Below are positions 22,491-34,045 of a DNA stretch of 64,000 bases, piece after piece (the first letter of the stretch is position 1; the number at the start of each line of letters is the position of its first letter). Where the stretch lies: positions 16,800,861 to 16,864,860 of the forward strand of contig OW203727.1 in the NCBI GenBank assembly GCA_934045075.1, written 5' to 3'. Position numbers and translations under genes: made by a program. This stretch comes from Yponomeuta sedellus. Taxonomy: Eukaryota; Arthropoda; Insecta; Lepidoptera; Yponomeutidae. Under the pieces are notes generated by a model that was given only the letters and a program-made list of their open reading frames with translations, was not told where the DNA came from and searched no databases.

Positions 22491-23506
22491 TGGTCATTGT
22501 CAAATTAGACCATTTTGCAATAATTTATGTCTCAGATTTTTAAATAGGCTTAGGAAATGTTGTCCTATAATCACTGCCATTGTCAAGAAAAACTTCTTTG
22601 GCTTTAAAAGTAACAGGATTTAGAAAAATGCGACGATACTTTTAAGCTATAATTTTCGATAAATTAATTTGAATAATAACCTCCTCCTTTTTTGAAGTCT
22701 GTTAATAAATCACTAATTACGTTTTAATAACACAAAATTACTCATTATTACGTGTGCAATCGCTTAGATTATTAATTCAACGCCCATGGTTCTCTGAGAT
22801 GGCCGACTTCGGCGTCGCTGAGTATACAATGGAAAATGCCCAAGTGACTATGACAATTAGAATCAGTATCAACAAAGTTGTGCCACAATTAAATAATAGC
22901 GTCATTTGAAGTACTAGCTTGGAAATTTAGAATACATTTTTTAGAATTAAGTAATTGCCCGGACGAGGATATAATTATTAGGTCACGAATGGGTTCTATA
23001 TATCGTAAATTTCTTGTTTCCAACTCAATTTTTACCTACCATAAAAAATAATTTGTTAAAGTAGGTTGTAATCGCAAATGACAGAGCAAAACACAGATTA
23101 TGAACGCAGCGTGACGATGACATTCAGCGCTGCAAAAAGTATTTTTATATCGATCATCAATTCGAGAAACTCACTCACACACTATGACGTAAAGGAAGTC
23201 GCGCGTCTTTTTAATTCAATATGTCGAGTCGAAGAATCATACTGATCATGTTTGAAGTGCTGCTTACGCTCTAGCACATGACACGGCAGATGACAGCGGT
23301 CGTAAATCCGGAAGTATTAATGCTAGTATTAAATTTATTAATTTAAAAATGCGAAGAAGCCATGTTTTTATAAGAGAACGCGTATTTTTAATAATTAAAA
23401 TAATGAAAATCGACATTGAAAACTATTGACACCATTCAGAGTATAGTGATATAACTAATGGTGAAGATCCCTTAGTTAGTTTGTCCTGTGGTTTCCAAAC
23501 CTAGCC
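22491..23506. other. no gene recognised
   Basis: AT-rich, no repeat assigned. Lies between the palindrome and a LINE tail. Confidence 0.5.
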
Positions 23507-23840
23507 TCATAGTTGGGCCATTGTACGTAGCAGGGCTATGAGGTCACTCCAGCCAGCCAATCTCTTTCCAAAAGGCCAGCTGTGCACCAATGTTACCGCT
23601 GGCCTCCCGAAGGGATCCCACCTTTCCCATGGTCGATGTCCACGCTCACAGTAAATGGTCACGTGGACGGGTGTTTCGTCTTCCTTGAGACATCCTCGGC
23701 ATAACGGTCTGTCGGTCAGTCCCGTAGTGTGGAAGTGTTTATACAGTGGGCAGTGGCCCGTCATAAGTGCTACGGCTTTGCGCAGATCGCTTCTCCTCAG
23801 ACACTGTTGGTAAAGCCTCTCTGGCTTGTCTGCATTTCGT
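23507..23840 (-). mobile_element. LINE ORF2 C-terminal fragment (zinc-binding tail)
   Basis: The minus strand encodes LRKAVALMTGHCPLYKHFHT, then LCRGCLKEDETPVHVTIYCERG. This is the C-x2-C...H...C cluster that follows the RNase H-like region in insect LINE polyproteins (TGHC...CRGC...ETxxH...C). The ORF ends in a stop at 23507. The reverse transcriptase itself is not present next to it. Confidence 0.65.
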
Positions 23841-24094
23841 TTCGATAAAGATAAAGAGTCGGGTTCGATAAAGGGTCATAGAGAGCCGCTATGACCCTTT
23901 ATCCACTGTAGGGTGACTCGGTTGCTTATGGACAGTTTTTCCAACTCTTGGTGGCACTCTAGTTTAAAACTGTTGTTCGTGAGCTAGTTTTGAAGTGCTT
24001 CAAGACTGAGGCGCTCTGTCCGAGATTATGCGTATAGGTATTGCAAATTCCTTCACGTTCCTCCGTGAAGAACCATTTATAATATCATTATAAT

Positions 24095-24150
24095 ACAGCC
24101 TATATACGTCCCACTGTAGAGCACAGGTCTCTCGGAGAGAGTTTACCAGG
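24095..24150 (-). mobile_element. SINE 3' end fragment
   Basis: Short piece acgtcccactgtagagcaca plus ggtctctcggagagagt. Similar short ends occur at 1738-1785 (minus) and 16395-16437 (plus). Confidence 0.5.
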
Positions 24151-24325
24151 CCACTCAGAAAGTATTGGCTGGCCAGTTATATTTTATTTAGAAAACTAAT
24201 TTGTGGGGTAAAAATTGGTCAATGTACCTATTTTTATATTACAAATAAATTTTTAGGTAGGTTCCAATTAAAAAAATTACGTCCGTATTTTTAGCCATCT
24301 AATTTAAATTATCGTGTCAGAATAA

Positions 24326-25350
24326 ATGGATATTCAGCAGGGAACATTTTCGCGCTATGATTTTTTAAGATTTCAAGTGTCGCCAATACCGGACGAGTCG
24401 TACGATAGACTTCAAACGTCATTAGTGGATGAAGGCGCTTCCGAGGCAACCGTGTATCGCTGGTATACTTGTAACATAGTTAAGGGCGGTCGATTAACTT
24501 TGGCGGATGAAGAAAGAAGTGGTCGCATTTAGACGGTTGTTACGGAAGAAAACGTGCTTTCTGTGATAAAAATTATACAAGAGAAAATGCGAGTTTATCG
24601 AACGAGGTATCAGGACATTCAGCATATACTACAGATTGGATTGGGAAGCCTTCACGACATTCTAGACGTGCATCTTTGCGTGAGGAGGTTAGTCACACAC
24701 GCTGTGTGCTGCACATTAACCGTCGCGCAGAAGCAGGCCCGGGCGGAACGATGGTGCCGTGATTATGATAAATAACTTTGAAGCAGGGTCGTCTCGGCGT
24801 GTTTACGACATCATGAAGGTGATCCTAGATTTATCAATACGATCCAGAAACGAAGGTTTGGGTCTTTCAATACGAATCAACGGCTACCAATGTGAAGCGA
24901 TCTAGAAGCTGTGGGAAGATATTGCTTACGAGCTTTTAAAAGGCTATTTGTTGTGAGTTTCTTTTTCGGAACCAAAGAACCATCAATGCCGAAAGGTATA
25001 CTATGAAATGGTTGAGAATTTTTCTCTGTTGTGTGTGAGCAACAAGACGGCTCCGCGGGCTATTTCTCAACACGAAGGACTTCCTTGACAGCACCCTAGT
25101 CAAACTCCTGGGTCACATTCCTTACAGCCCTGACTTAGCATTGTGGCACCTCTTCTTCCAAACTTAAAGAAAAAACTGTGCTCCAAGGCATACAATTAGA
25201 TGATGTGCAGAAGATGGGCAAGCTGTAAACGAGATGCCTGCGGCAGGCTTGAAAAAGTGTTTACAAACTGGCTCAGAGGCCTAAAACTTTGTACTTCGTA
25301 AAGGCTAGCACTAAAAGAATATTTACGTATTAAATTTTATTTTCGAAAAA
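24326..25350 (+). mobile_element. decayed mariner (Tc1/mariner) transposase
   Basis: A near full-length mariner transposase broken by stops and frameshifts. The N-terminal helix-turn-helix appears as ATVYRWYT followed by GRLTLADEERSGR. A second part carries the LTVAQKQARAERWC motif. In another frame, QYDPETKVWVFQYESTATN is visible near 24835-24895. Near 25105, HIPYSPDLALWHLFF is the SPDLAPCD catalytic region with the third aspartate replaced by histidine. Near 25255, KVFTNWLRGLKLC is the typical C-terminus. The first acidic motif (TGDE) is also destroyed. The copy cannot encode an active enzyme. Clear terminal repeats were not identified. Confidence 0.85.
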
Positions 25351-25364
25351 CATTCGGCCTGCTC

Positions 25365-25510
25365 CACGTATGGGCTTAATCACACGTTCCTGACCACCAG
25401 GGCCACACAGGTTTCTTCGCGATGTTTTCCTTCACAGTTAGCGAGTGATGTTGTTCCTAGAAGTTCACAAATTTGCGTAACGTAAAACTAAGTGCGGGAT
25501 TCGAACTTGC
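25365..25510 (-). mobile_element. SINE fragment, 'gaaggaaaacatcgtgagg' family
   Basis: Shows ggtttcttcgcgatgttttc then cttcacagttagc, and at its right end gcgggattcgaactt, the inverted B box. Confidence 0.6.
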
Positions 25511-27389
25511 TTAGTAACTAATAATAATTTACAGTGTCGGAAATTGTTTGGTATCATTTTTTTTTTCAAGTAGTCGCATTATTTATGTCAGTGCCATAAT
25601 TTTTGTAGTAATTTTCAAAATTGTTTTAAACATTTCAATGTGTCCTAATAAGTTATAGGAGGTAAGGTATCAACAAGCTTTCAGTAAAGGTAAGCTTATT
25701 GTAGTTAACAACGAGTCTTTCGCTCCGTACAGATTATTAACTTAATGCGGAAGACTACGACTAAAATAACTGATTCATGAAATATATAGCCTAGGCTAAA
25801 ATAAATACTTACTTAATTTAATACTCAATTGAGGTTGGTCAGGATCGTGGCAAGTGGCCAAATCTAGTCTCTGTCTACACCTCTGGGATACAAGCGTGAG
25901 TTTCTGTGCGTACTCATTTTCTTATCTTTTACTACTTACATATAATTTAGTAAATGTATAATATTCCGACAGTAAAACCTTTTCATATTTAATGAATGCT
26001 TCATGCACGTATACAACTTTGATATGATAACACAATATCAATTTTTAGTACCTAGCTATACATTTTTATATGAATCCATTAAACTCGGCCATAAAATCGG
26101 TTAGGCTCGGCATTTGCCTTGAGTATGAAAACAGGCCTTGTAGGCCAAGGTCTTACGCCCCCTTCTGAAGGACACTTCCGGGACCCTTGGGCCTTGAGTA
26201 ACTTTTGCCTCAGCTCAAGGTCTTGAGCGAAAGAGAAATGGGATAGGTACGTACGATGTTTTCTAGGCCACGCCTGCCCTTCCATCCCAATCGTGTCCTG
26301 AATAGAATATTGTAGGTATAATACCCGAAAAATATCCAAATAACTTTAACGTCGCGTGGATATATTTTGGGGGAACGCGGGATGTGATCTAGAATTCTTC
26401 GGACTAGTTTAGTCAAATCAAAAAACAATAATTAAAAAAATCCTTTTGAGGACGGTAGAAAGACTGCGTTGTTTTATGTTCACACTATCTTCCTGGTATT
26501 ATATTTTTGTACCATAGGTACCTATTCCAGATAACATTTATGTCCTCAGCACAGAAATAGATTGAATGTGAGGAAGGGCAAATAAATAATGTGCTTTTAC
26601 TTTCGGGAATTTTATTTGTTGACCACTGAAAACCTATGCTTTGAAATAGTGACTATTTTTGAAGCCCTGGATTTTGGAAGAAGTTAAACTGGTGTGAATT
26701 TTTATTATAACACGAAGAGTAACGTCGAAGTGTTGCCTTGACCTTATACGGAGCCGAATATTCAAAATATTATTTGGTGTCTCTATTTAAACTTTGGGGC
26801 GTGAGCCTAACTAATGTGAACTCGTGGTTTGATAACGGTTTGGCGTACATTGTCCTTGATACGTTATCGTGTTTGAGTGATTGCCGTTTGTGGACACTGT
26901 GAGGCCCTTCTCACACATCGGCATAGTACCGTGACAGGAGTCACGCGTTTTGTGGTGCTAAAGTTATGGAATTTTACAACTAATGTACTGGAGAGTCGCG
27001 ACTTGACATTTTAAACGCGCGATTAGCGTCGTCGTACGACCCATGCATTACGTTATTTGTCAAAATCTTAATCGACAGTCCACATCGATTATGTCGTCAG
27101 AGGCGAGCTTTCGAGAAGTGCATCGTCTCTATACTCAATCCTATATTTGACACGTATCAAATTTGACACGATAAATGAATATTTTCTATATTTAACGTAA
27201 GAAACCGAAATATATTGATTTTGCTAAGTAAGTATGCAGGATGGCTGCAAAATTTACAAAGTAAAAAAAAATTTTCCTCGTTTAATTCGTAACGGCGAAA
27301 ACGCTATCCACCATCTTGAAACCATCTAAAGTTTGTAAACAAACATCTTTCAGCCCGAGCCAGTGGACATTGATTATTATAGGACTTAC
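25511..27389. other. no gene recognised
   Basis: Contains the LINE tail at 25836-25912. If the THAP exon is real, its downstream exons should lie here or further left on the minus strand; none was recognised. Confidence 0.45.
25836..25912 (+). mobile_element. LINE tail fragment, same family as 33880-34045
   Basis: Contains ggtcaggatcgtggcaagtgg and cacctctgggatacaagcgtga, shared with the copies in HYPK intron 2 and at 33.9 kb. Confidence 0.55.
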
Positions 27390-27521
27390 ATCAAAGTGAT
27401 CTTCACATAAATACACCTGAGTTTCAATTGATAAAGAGTCGGGGTCTCTTTTGGCAAGTTTGAGCCAAGTTTTTCGAATGTTAATTTCACTGAGTACACG
27501 AATCCACAACTTCCCGGGGGT
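27390..27521 (-). CDS. THAP-type zinc-finger exon (partial gene or relic)
   Basis: Read on the minus strand, an exon of exactly 44 codons lies between an ag acceptor (27523-27522) and a gtaagt donor beginning at 27389. It encodes TPGKLWIRVL, then RKTWLKLAKRDPDSLS, then YLCEDHFD. This is the second half of a THAP domain: the conserved Trp, a basic helix, and the Cys and His of the zinc site (C-x2-H) followed by F. Lepidopteran THAP proteins split the domain at this point. The first half (C-x2-4-C) and downstream exons were not found nearby. It may be an exon of a real gene with long introns or a remnant; the clean splice sites argue against a processed copy. Confidence 0.5.
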
Positions 27522-29464
27522 CTTTATTTACGTGTTTTTTCATTCTCGAACAATGCAATAATGATAATTGGTATATTTTGGATGTAAATTCGATGAAATC
27601 ATGGTTGCGTTGTTGTTATTTCACTATGCTCAGAGATCACTTACAGAAAATTGAATGTGAAACTTTGTTTACAATTTTTTGGACTGCAAACCATAGACAA
27701 ATATGGCTGACCGCGTTTTTGGCTGTTTAGGAAAATGAAGTTTTAAAATATATTTTTATGTTGCTTTTAGGTCCTCAAAAAATATACTAAAATATTTTTT
27801 GGTCTAATGGAAGAGTTATTTACCGTTTAAGACTTACTTGAAAAGAGAGTCAAATAGCGGATTATTAGGGCTCGGAGTGAAGCCATGTATTCGATCATAC
27901 AATTTAGGTTCCCTATAGAATTGATAAATAGGTAATCTAAAAAACATTTTTTTAAACCCTTCTTGACCTAAAAACCGAACAAGTCAGCGGAACAGTCATG
28001 CACAATACTGTGCGATAATTATTAAGAGCCATATAATTGATCCTTTAGTCGATGTTCTTAATAACAAGCTCGATACGGCGCGTTTGTACAGTCTTGTTTT
28101 ACGTGGCGAACCAGTACTAAAAGGCGCGACTCATGCTGAAAGAGTATAGGATGACGGTTGTTTGACTCTCACTTAATTTAACTTCTGTACAGCCTATTAT
28201 TTGAAGTGAATAAAGATAACATTTTTTTTGTCGCCAACCAAGCAGGTTTTGGTATAATGTTCTTAAACGTAACTAGTTCACGTATTTGTGTGAAATATAT
28301 CACTGACTCATCAAGCAATCCTTTCCACTGAAGTAAGCCTAGAATTTAACGTAATAAGAAGGCAGTTTAATCAATCAGCCGAGGCTGCGAAGTAAGCAGC
28401 CGCGTTGCTGAGTGTCCATTTTAAAACGGAACAGCTCGGGTCAGTATCCCTCGTCCACCGATGGCCGGCAGGACGTCGACCCCAGATTGCTTGCGCGGAC
28501 GGTTGCATTGTCGCATCGTGATGCGTGTGCTGAATTAAAGCCCCACGGGTGATGAGCAAACTGCTGATGGAGAGACAGCGTTTTGTAACCGACGTCGCTA
28601 GTAGTGGGGATTGTACGTCTATAAGGCGGACCATGCAAAATGTGATTACTTTTGCTTGCCGCTTCGCACCGGCTGTTGTTTCTTGGGTCAAAATTTACCA
28701 ATTTAGATTTGGTACCCAAATGTACCACACTGCACGGAATGGAGTGGTCAAACATGCTTCTCTAAAACCTACAGGATAACACAGCTAAATCGGTTCAGTT
28801 TGACCCAAGGGGCAACATACCAAGTCATTTTCTTTAATCATATTTTGGAAGGTATGTGTCAATACGACTCCCACTAATGACGACTCCTCGATAGAATTCA
28901 AGTATTGGAAATGGATTTGTTTGCCTTCGGATTTATCGCTGCAGATACTTGCTCTTAAAGCTGTCTAGGTAGGTGGATATATTTGCGATAACACTGCAAT
29001 TTGCTACAAAGTACGAAGCAAATACGAGTGGCTTACTCATCCTGAATCACCAATGAGTCAAGTACTCTATATAGAGCAGTAGCTACTTAAGTATTTCAAA
29101 ACTCTGAACAAGACGAGATTGCCTCTAACTTCCTGTCGACAAGGAATCGCCCGTCTGTTGACCGCGCGATGCCTAGGATCTAATTCAACATGGACATCGA
29201 TGTTATGTGCGGCATAAATCATGACAAGTGGTCCTGTGCAAATCAGGTTATCGATTTGTGGGCAGAGTATGTAGCGACACGGTCGTTGAACCCGGGTGAA
29301 TCGGGGCGCAGTCCTGCACCACAACTGGGCCGACTGCAGCTCGCTCGTTTCGCCAGATATTTGATTGGTTTTTTTCACTAGATGGTATATTGGTAACTTA
29401 ACGCTAGGCAGAGGTAGCTAGCCTTGTAGACTTGTCTTTCTCGTCCTTAATCTAATAAGGTTCA
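27522..29464. other. no gene recognised
   Basis: Mixed composition without recognisable repeats. The first half of the THAP domain was sought on the minus strand and not found. Confidence 0.45.
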
Positions 29465-29740
29465 TAAAAAAAAACCAGAATGAAGCTTTAAGCGGTAGAA
29501 CACCGACTTCTATCGGGAGGTCATGGGTTCGGATCCCGGCATGTACCGACGACTTTGCTTTCTAAGTTATGTACATTAGTGAAGTTATTGTAGCGATACC
29601 AACTGTGAAGGAAAACATCGTGAGGAAAGCTGAGTGTTTGAGGTAATACGCGGTGGGCACGCGAAGTAATTAAGTCGTCCTCGTCCATACTGTCTGAGAG
29701 AAGGCCTGTGTCCTGCAGAGGGACCTATATAACGATGAGA
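29465..29740 (+). mobile_element. tRNA-derived SINE of the 'gaaggaaaacatcgtgagg' family, longest copy
   Basis: The head has agcggtagaacaccgact and the B box gggttcggatccc. The body has tgtgaaggaaaacatcgtga, cgcggtgggcacgcg and gagagaaggcctgtgtcctg. Partial copies elsewhere in the window share this order. Confidence 0.75.
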
Positions 29741-31329
29741 GCCTTAAAGTGTATCAACTATTGGTTTTGTTTGAAGGGTTCACTGAGTGAAGGGTCAGAT
29801 ATGAGGTTCTACCGTGCGTCATTATCCGTCGTACGTACTAACTTGTTATAAATGTAGAGTGTTCTATAAACTATTCGTTAACAGCTAATCCAGTTGCAAT
29901 TTGTTTTCACGGATATTTCAGAACTTTTTTTATCATCGTTGGTTCAGTTTGTCCAACTGAATAAGTATCCACTGCAGTCATGTGTGCACTCGAAAGCTCT
30001 TCCTACACTGGTTCTTTATGAATACTATGTCAAATGAAATCAAATCGAATGTCAAAATTACAAAGAAACTGACTTATTGTTACAAGTAAAAGTATGATAA
30101 AGTGGTTTCAAATTGACTCGCGCAATCCTTACTTCCGCCATCACTAAAGCTTCTCCATTCGTCAGTCGACTCCGTGCCGTAGTCTACATCTAGTTAACAT
30201 GTGGCTTTAATAAAATCTACGCCGGCGCCGAAGCGGATAGGGGCACCTCCGCCACTTCCTATCTACTCTAACAAAGTTTTCAGCAAAATGCGGAATAGAC
30301 AGGCGCGGAGGTCTCTGGGTCATGAATTTTACGGGTACGCCGAGCAGCGAGCACCCGTGCTCTCGCCGACCCCCGGAGCGGGGTCTGTTTGTGTGTCACG
30401 CCACTAATGTAGGTTAACTTCGGACGCGCTCGATACGCCATCACCGCTCATGTCGACCACCTAACCCAGATCAGGGTGTGGAGAGATCGCTTATGAAATC
30501 TGGCGCACGGCACTGCTGCTGCAATGAAATTCCACTCACTTTAATAATTTTACAACACGCCGCCTGCAAGGAATTTGCTTGTTTATTTTATGGTGATTTG
30601 ATCAAATCCGATTAAAGGTGTGACGAACTTAGTTAAACTAAAGAAACAGCTACGTTACACCTCGGTAATCTTCTCTAAAACTACATCGCTTGGTGATACT
30701 TGCACAACGCTCGAAGTTGAATTATCCGCGCGTCAAGTTGGATCGGCATTGTTTTCTCTCGTATTATCTGTACAGTGGATCGGCTCGAATGAGAGCATGT
30801 ACGCAAATGGAAGTCGGCCGCAGTGAAACTTGTGAAATCGCCGAACGCCTAACGCTCTTTCTACACACCACCACGGCACACCGCAGCCGCTCGCTCCAGC
30901 GAAATTATGTCACAGCTAGAGTACTGCTTAATGCGATGCGAATTGCGAAAATACCTCTCACTGCGACTATTTGTAAAGCTTACACAAATTATTATTTTGT
31001 GGGGTCTGGTAAGCGCCGTGAATCCATTTGTAGATACTCTTGGCCGCTCTTTGGAATTTCACGAGTCGCTCGAACATTTTCATCTTATTTCTCTTTGAAT
31101 TTACATAAAGTACTAAGGACTTTACTCTTTTATTTAAACGAATGGATCAACGCTCCCTATAACCTTTCTTCAAAGTAATTCATTGACTGCGATAATGTTA
31201 CTCGGACAATGGTTCTTTGAACCAAAAAATTCCGAAAATTTATAATTTATTGTGTTCTCTCCATTTAGGTACCCTTGATATTATTTGCGCGCAGCTATTT
31301 TATTACATTTTACATAACATAACATTTAC
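29741..31329. other. no gene recognised
   Basis: Includes a GC-richer patch near 30200-30420. No repeat or domain recognised. Confidence 0.45.
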
Positions 31330-31506
31330 ATGCAGGCACATACATTGGTTCTGGCCCCACACTAGGATGCCCTGTGTCGTGGGAATTAGAAACAACGACA
31401 TCAAAAACATGTAAACATCCAAGACCTGGGGTTTTTTTTTGTTCCCAGCCGGGGTATGAACCCGGGACCTCTTGCATGGTAGGCAGATGCGCTACCGCAG
31501 AGATCG
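31330..31506 (-). mobile_element. tRNA-derived SINE of another subfamily
   Basis: On the minus strand: gatctctgcggtagcgcatc (A box), aggtcccgggttcataccc (B box), then gggaacaaaaaaa, aggtcttggatgttt and cccacgacacagggcatcct. The head is tRNA-like. Confidence 0.68.
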
Positions 31507-31511
31507 TCAGA

Positions 31512-31600
31512 GGTTATTTTAAAAACCTATTTTAGAGGCTAATAATTCCACCCATGCCGGGACTCGAATCCTGCGACCGCTGGCTAACCGTGCCCGGTTT
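31512..31600 (-). mobile_element. tRNA-like SINE fragment
   Basis: Shows aacctattttagaggctaat, acccatgccgggactcgaat and gctggctaaccgtgcc, a diverged minus-strand copy of the array family. Confidence 0.65.
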
Positions 31601-31902
31601 TTAATTTTTTTTGGTCGAGGTCCTGCCACTATTTATACTGTGGCAACCTTTAAGTCCAGTATAGATAAAATTTGAACATTTTCGGTTAAATAGGTTTTTA
31701 AATTTTCGGTCAATACAATAATTTACAGTAATTTAAAATGTTAAGATTAATATGATATTAAAATTATAAAACAAAAACTAAATTAAATTATTATTATGAT
31801 ATTGAAGTGCCAATTCAAATATTCAATTGCGCAACTAGGCGGCATGTCAATAGTTAATTATAAGTAATTGTAATGTTAAAAGTGCGAATACTTAATCTAA
31901 TG

Positions 31903-32030
31903 GGTTGTTTTTTTTTTTCCTTCCTCTTTTTTTTGTTTTGTTTTCTTTTATTTCTTTTTTACTCTTTCCTCTGTTTTACTCTATCTCTCTTTTGTTTTTT
32001 TTTTCTTTTTCCCGTTTTTTCTTTTTATAA
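31903..32030. repeat. polypyrimidine tract
   Basis: About 125 bp of almost only T and C on the plus strand. Low-complexity DNA, no gene. Confidence 0.9.
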
Positions 32031-32110
32031 CCCATATACAAGCCGTCAATTGTAGTAATAATAAAATAGTTAACAATATTACAATTTTAAGATGGACTAT
32101 TACAAATATG

Positions 32111-32190
32111 TTGTAGACTTTTAGTCCGGATTTACTTACGGGTGTTGTTATATCGGAAAAGTCCGACCAATCCGGACTAAAAGTCTACAA
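32111..32190. repeat. hairpin with 22-bp perfect arms
   Basis: ttgtagacttttagtccgga (plus tt) and its exact inverse are separated by 36 bp. Confidence 0.92.
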
Positions 32191-32244
32191 TGTGTTGTGC
32201 TTACGAAAGTTTTATACAAATATGAGTTAAAATTTAAGATTATA

Positions 32245-32326
32245 TAAAACTGTCACGTTTTCCCCGACGCCTTATCTCTGTCTACTCCGAAGAGTAGTCA
32301 CAAGCAAGGCGCCGGGGTACAAACTA
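32245..32326. repeat. lepidopteran repeat fragment
   Basis: Reads ccccgacgccttatctctgt, ctactccgaagagtagtcac and aaggcgccggggtac, wording that recurs in moth repeats. Confidence 0.45.
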
Positions 32327-32436
32327 TAAAAAAAAAAAAAATACAGAATTTAAATATTTTAAAATGTTTCAAATGCGCCCGGCCCAGCCGGGGTTATAAA
32401 ATTGGTTTTTTGGATTTGTCCTTTGTCACTCTCAGG

Positions 32437-32660
32437 CTAAAACCGGCCCCCATTCGCCCTTGAGTCCGCGCGCGTCACCCCCAGGGCGAAGGCAAGGAAG
32501 GCTTCTCGACTCTTGGAGTCGGCCATAAAAGCGGCGAACGTCTCGCACCTCACCGCTCTTCCCAGGCGTATCTCGCAATCGGCCCTAGCAGCTCCAAAAC
32601 GGGTACACTCCTCCAGCAGGTGCTCCAGCGTTTCGGGAGTCTCGTCATCACATCACACAT
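32437..32660 (-). mobile_element. LINE C-terminal fragment with zinc-binding motif
   Basis: The minus strand encodes CDDETPETLEHLLEECTRFG followed by AARADCEIRLGRAVR and FAAFMADSKSREAFLAFALG, then a stop at 32439. The CxxETxEHLLxECxRF block is the conserved tail of many insect LINE polyproteins. Its upstream part is cut off by a tRNA-like SINE fragment starting near 32664. Confidence 0.65.
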
Positions 32661-32663
32661 GCC

Positions 32664-32780
32664 TAACCGTGCCCGGTTAGGCAGAGGTCGCGGGTTCGAG
32701 TCATGGGTGGAATTTTTAGCCTTTAAATAGGTTTTAAAAATTGTCATTGGCACGGGTTAGTGCAACAAAAAAAAAATTAG
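32664..32780 (+). mobile_element. tRNA-like SINE fragment interrupting a LINE tail
   Basis: Contains taaccgtgcccggttaggca, gaggtcgcgggttcgag, agcctttaaataggtttt and ggcacgggttagtgca. It sits directly against the LINE fragment 32437-32660. Confidence 0.65.
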
Positions 32781-32984
32781 GTTATTTTAAGTAAGTGTTC
32801 CTTTGATAAAAATCTATCTATTCTCATTTGGTATTAATTGTAAAATCACCTAAATAAAACATGTGACTGTCACAAATCAAATAATACGTAAAATATTTTC
32901 ATTTGCATAGGAAGTGAAGAAAGAAACCGACCGTTCATTAAATTATAATTGGTTCACTTACCTTTATCTTTCGTGGTCAAGTTG

Positions 32985-33092
32985 CTTAGACGCTAAAAAT
33001 TCCACCCATGCCGGGATTCGAACCCGCGACCTCTGGCTAAATAGGTTTTTAAAATTTTCCTTAGCACGAGTTAGTGCATTAAAAAGAATATA
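32985..33092. repeat. head-to-head fusion of two tRNA-like SINE fragments
   Basis: A minus-strand tRNA-like part (acccatgccgggattcgaac to gcgacctctggcta) runs straight into a plus-oriented tail (aataggtttttaaaattttc, cttagcacgagttagtgcat). This is the same kind of inverted junction as the palindrome at 22349. Confidence 0.7.
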
Positions 33093-33879
33093 ATTAACGC
33101 CCAATATGCTGACTGATAATGATAATTAACAAGAGCTATTGGTTGTTTTCTATGTGTATTAGAAACTGAATGGAATGCGTTCCGCCGCCGATCGAGCTGG
33201 TTCGCTTCTGTCTCGATACGGCCAATTGTGCGCGCTGATTTCAAAACGAAAGTACCACCGAGATGGTACCGAGTGGTGAACGTATTCTCGGTGAGAACTC
33301 TTGCATTTACCGCTCTATGTATAAGCGAATGCTGCATAGCTAGATTGCTTCTCAGATATTCATAACTCGCAACATCTAGTTTTGCAAGTTTCTAATGCCG
33401 CGGGATTGTCTCAGGTTATTTCAAAGTGATTGCTATGAAACCTGGGGACCTGAATTTGCCACTCGCCTTTCACTTTGGGACAAATAAGGTGACTGAACAA
33501 TTAGGTTTTGGTGAATTCAGCAGCGCTTCACTGAATGTTGTGAAAGCCGGTGGGTTCGTGAAATCGATGGGTCTCGAAACAAGCACGATTTGTCCTGATC
33601 GGTGGTTATATCACACGAGATATCGTAACTCTACTCGTAGCAACATGCCCGCTCTCTATAGAAAGTAAGTAAACGGCTGGAGAATGCTTTTCCGGGATTA
33701 TGTGCCAGGAAGTTAGTTGTATGATATTTATTGCTGGTCTGTTTATTCTATACCAGCGTTATAGTTCTTAGCTCTTTGACTAAACTTTCTTAATTGCACT
33801 TTTACAGAACAAATTAAATACGACATATTTTTTTACGAAACAAATATATATTGCGAATGTGAGTGGAAGGGCTGGTAAG
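33093..33879. other. no gene recognised
   Basis: A short open frame on the plus strand at 33426-33668 has no recognisable domain. Confidence 0.4.
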
Positions 33880-34045
33880 GGACGTCCCAGGCGACAAAAA
33901 GTACCCGGAACCGGCGTGCGTGCATGCAACGACTCATGAACGTTGATCTGAAAGCGAAGGTGATCTGTCAGGATCGTGGCAAGTGGCAGTCCCTGGCAGC
34001 CTACCCCTCTGGGATACAGGCGTGACGGTATGAATGTATGTATGT
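33880..34045 (+). mobile_element. LINE tail fragment, longest of three copies
   Basis: Contains ggaccgtc-like lead sequence, gcgtgcatgcaacgactcatgaacg, then tcaggatcgtggcaagtgg and tacccctctgggatacaggcgtga, ending in a short tatg repeat. A readable frame gives CQDRGKWQSLAAYPSGIQA, a LINE C-terminal tail. Confidence 0.6.
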
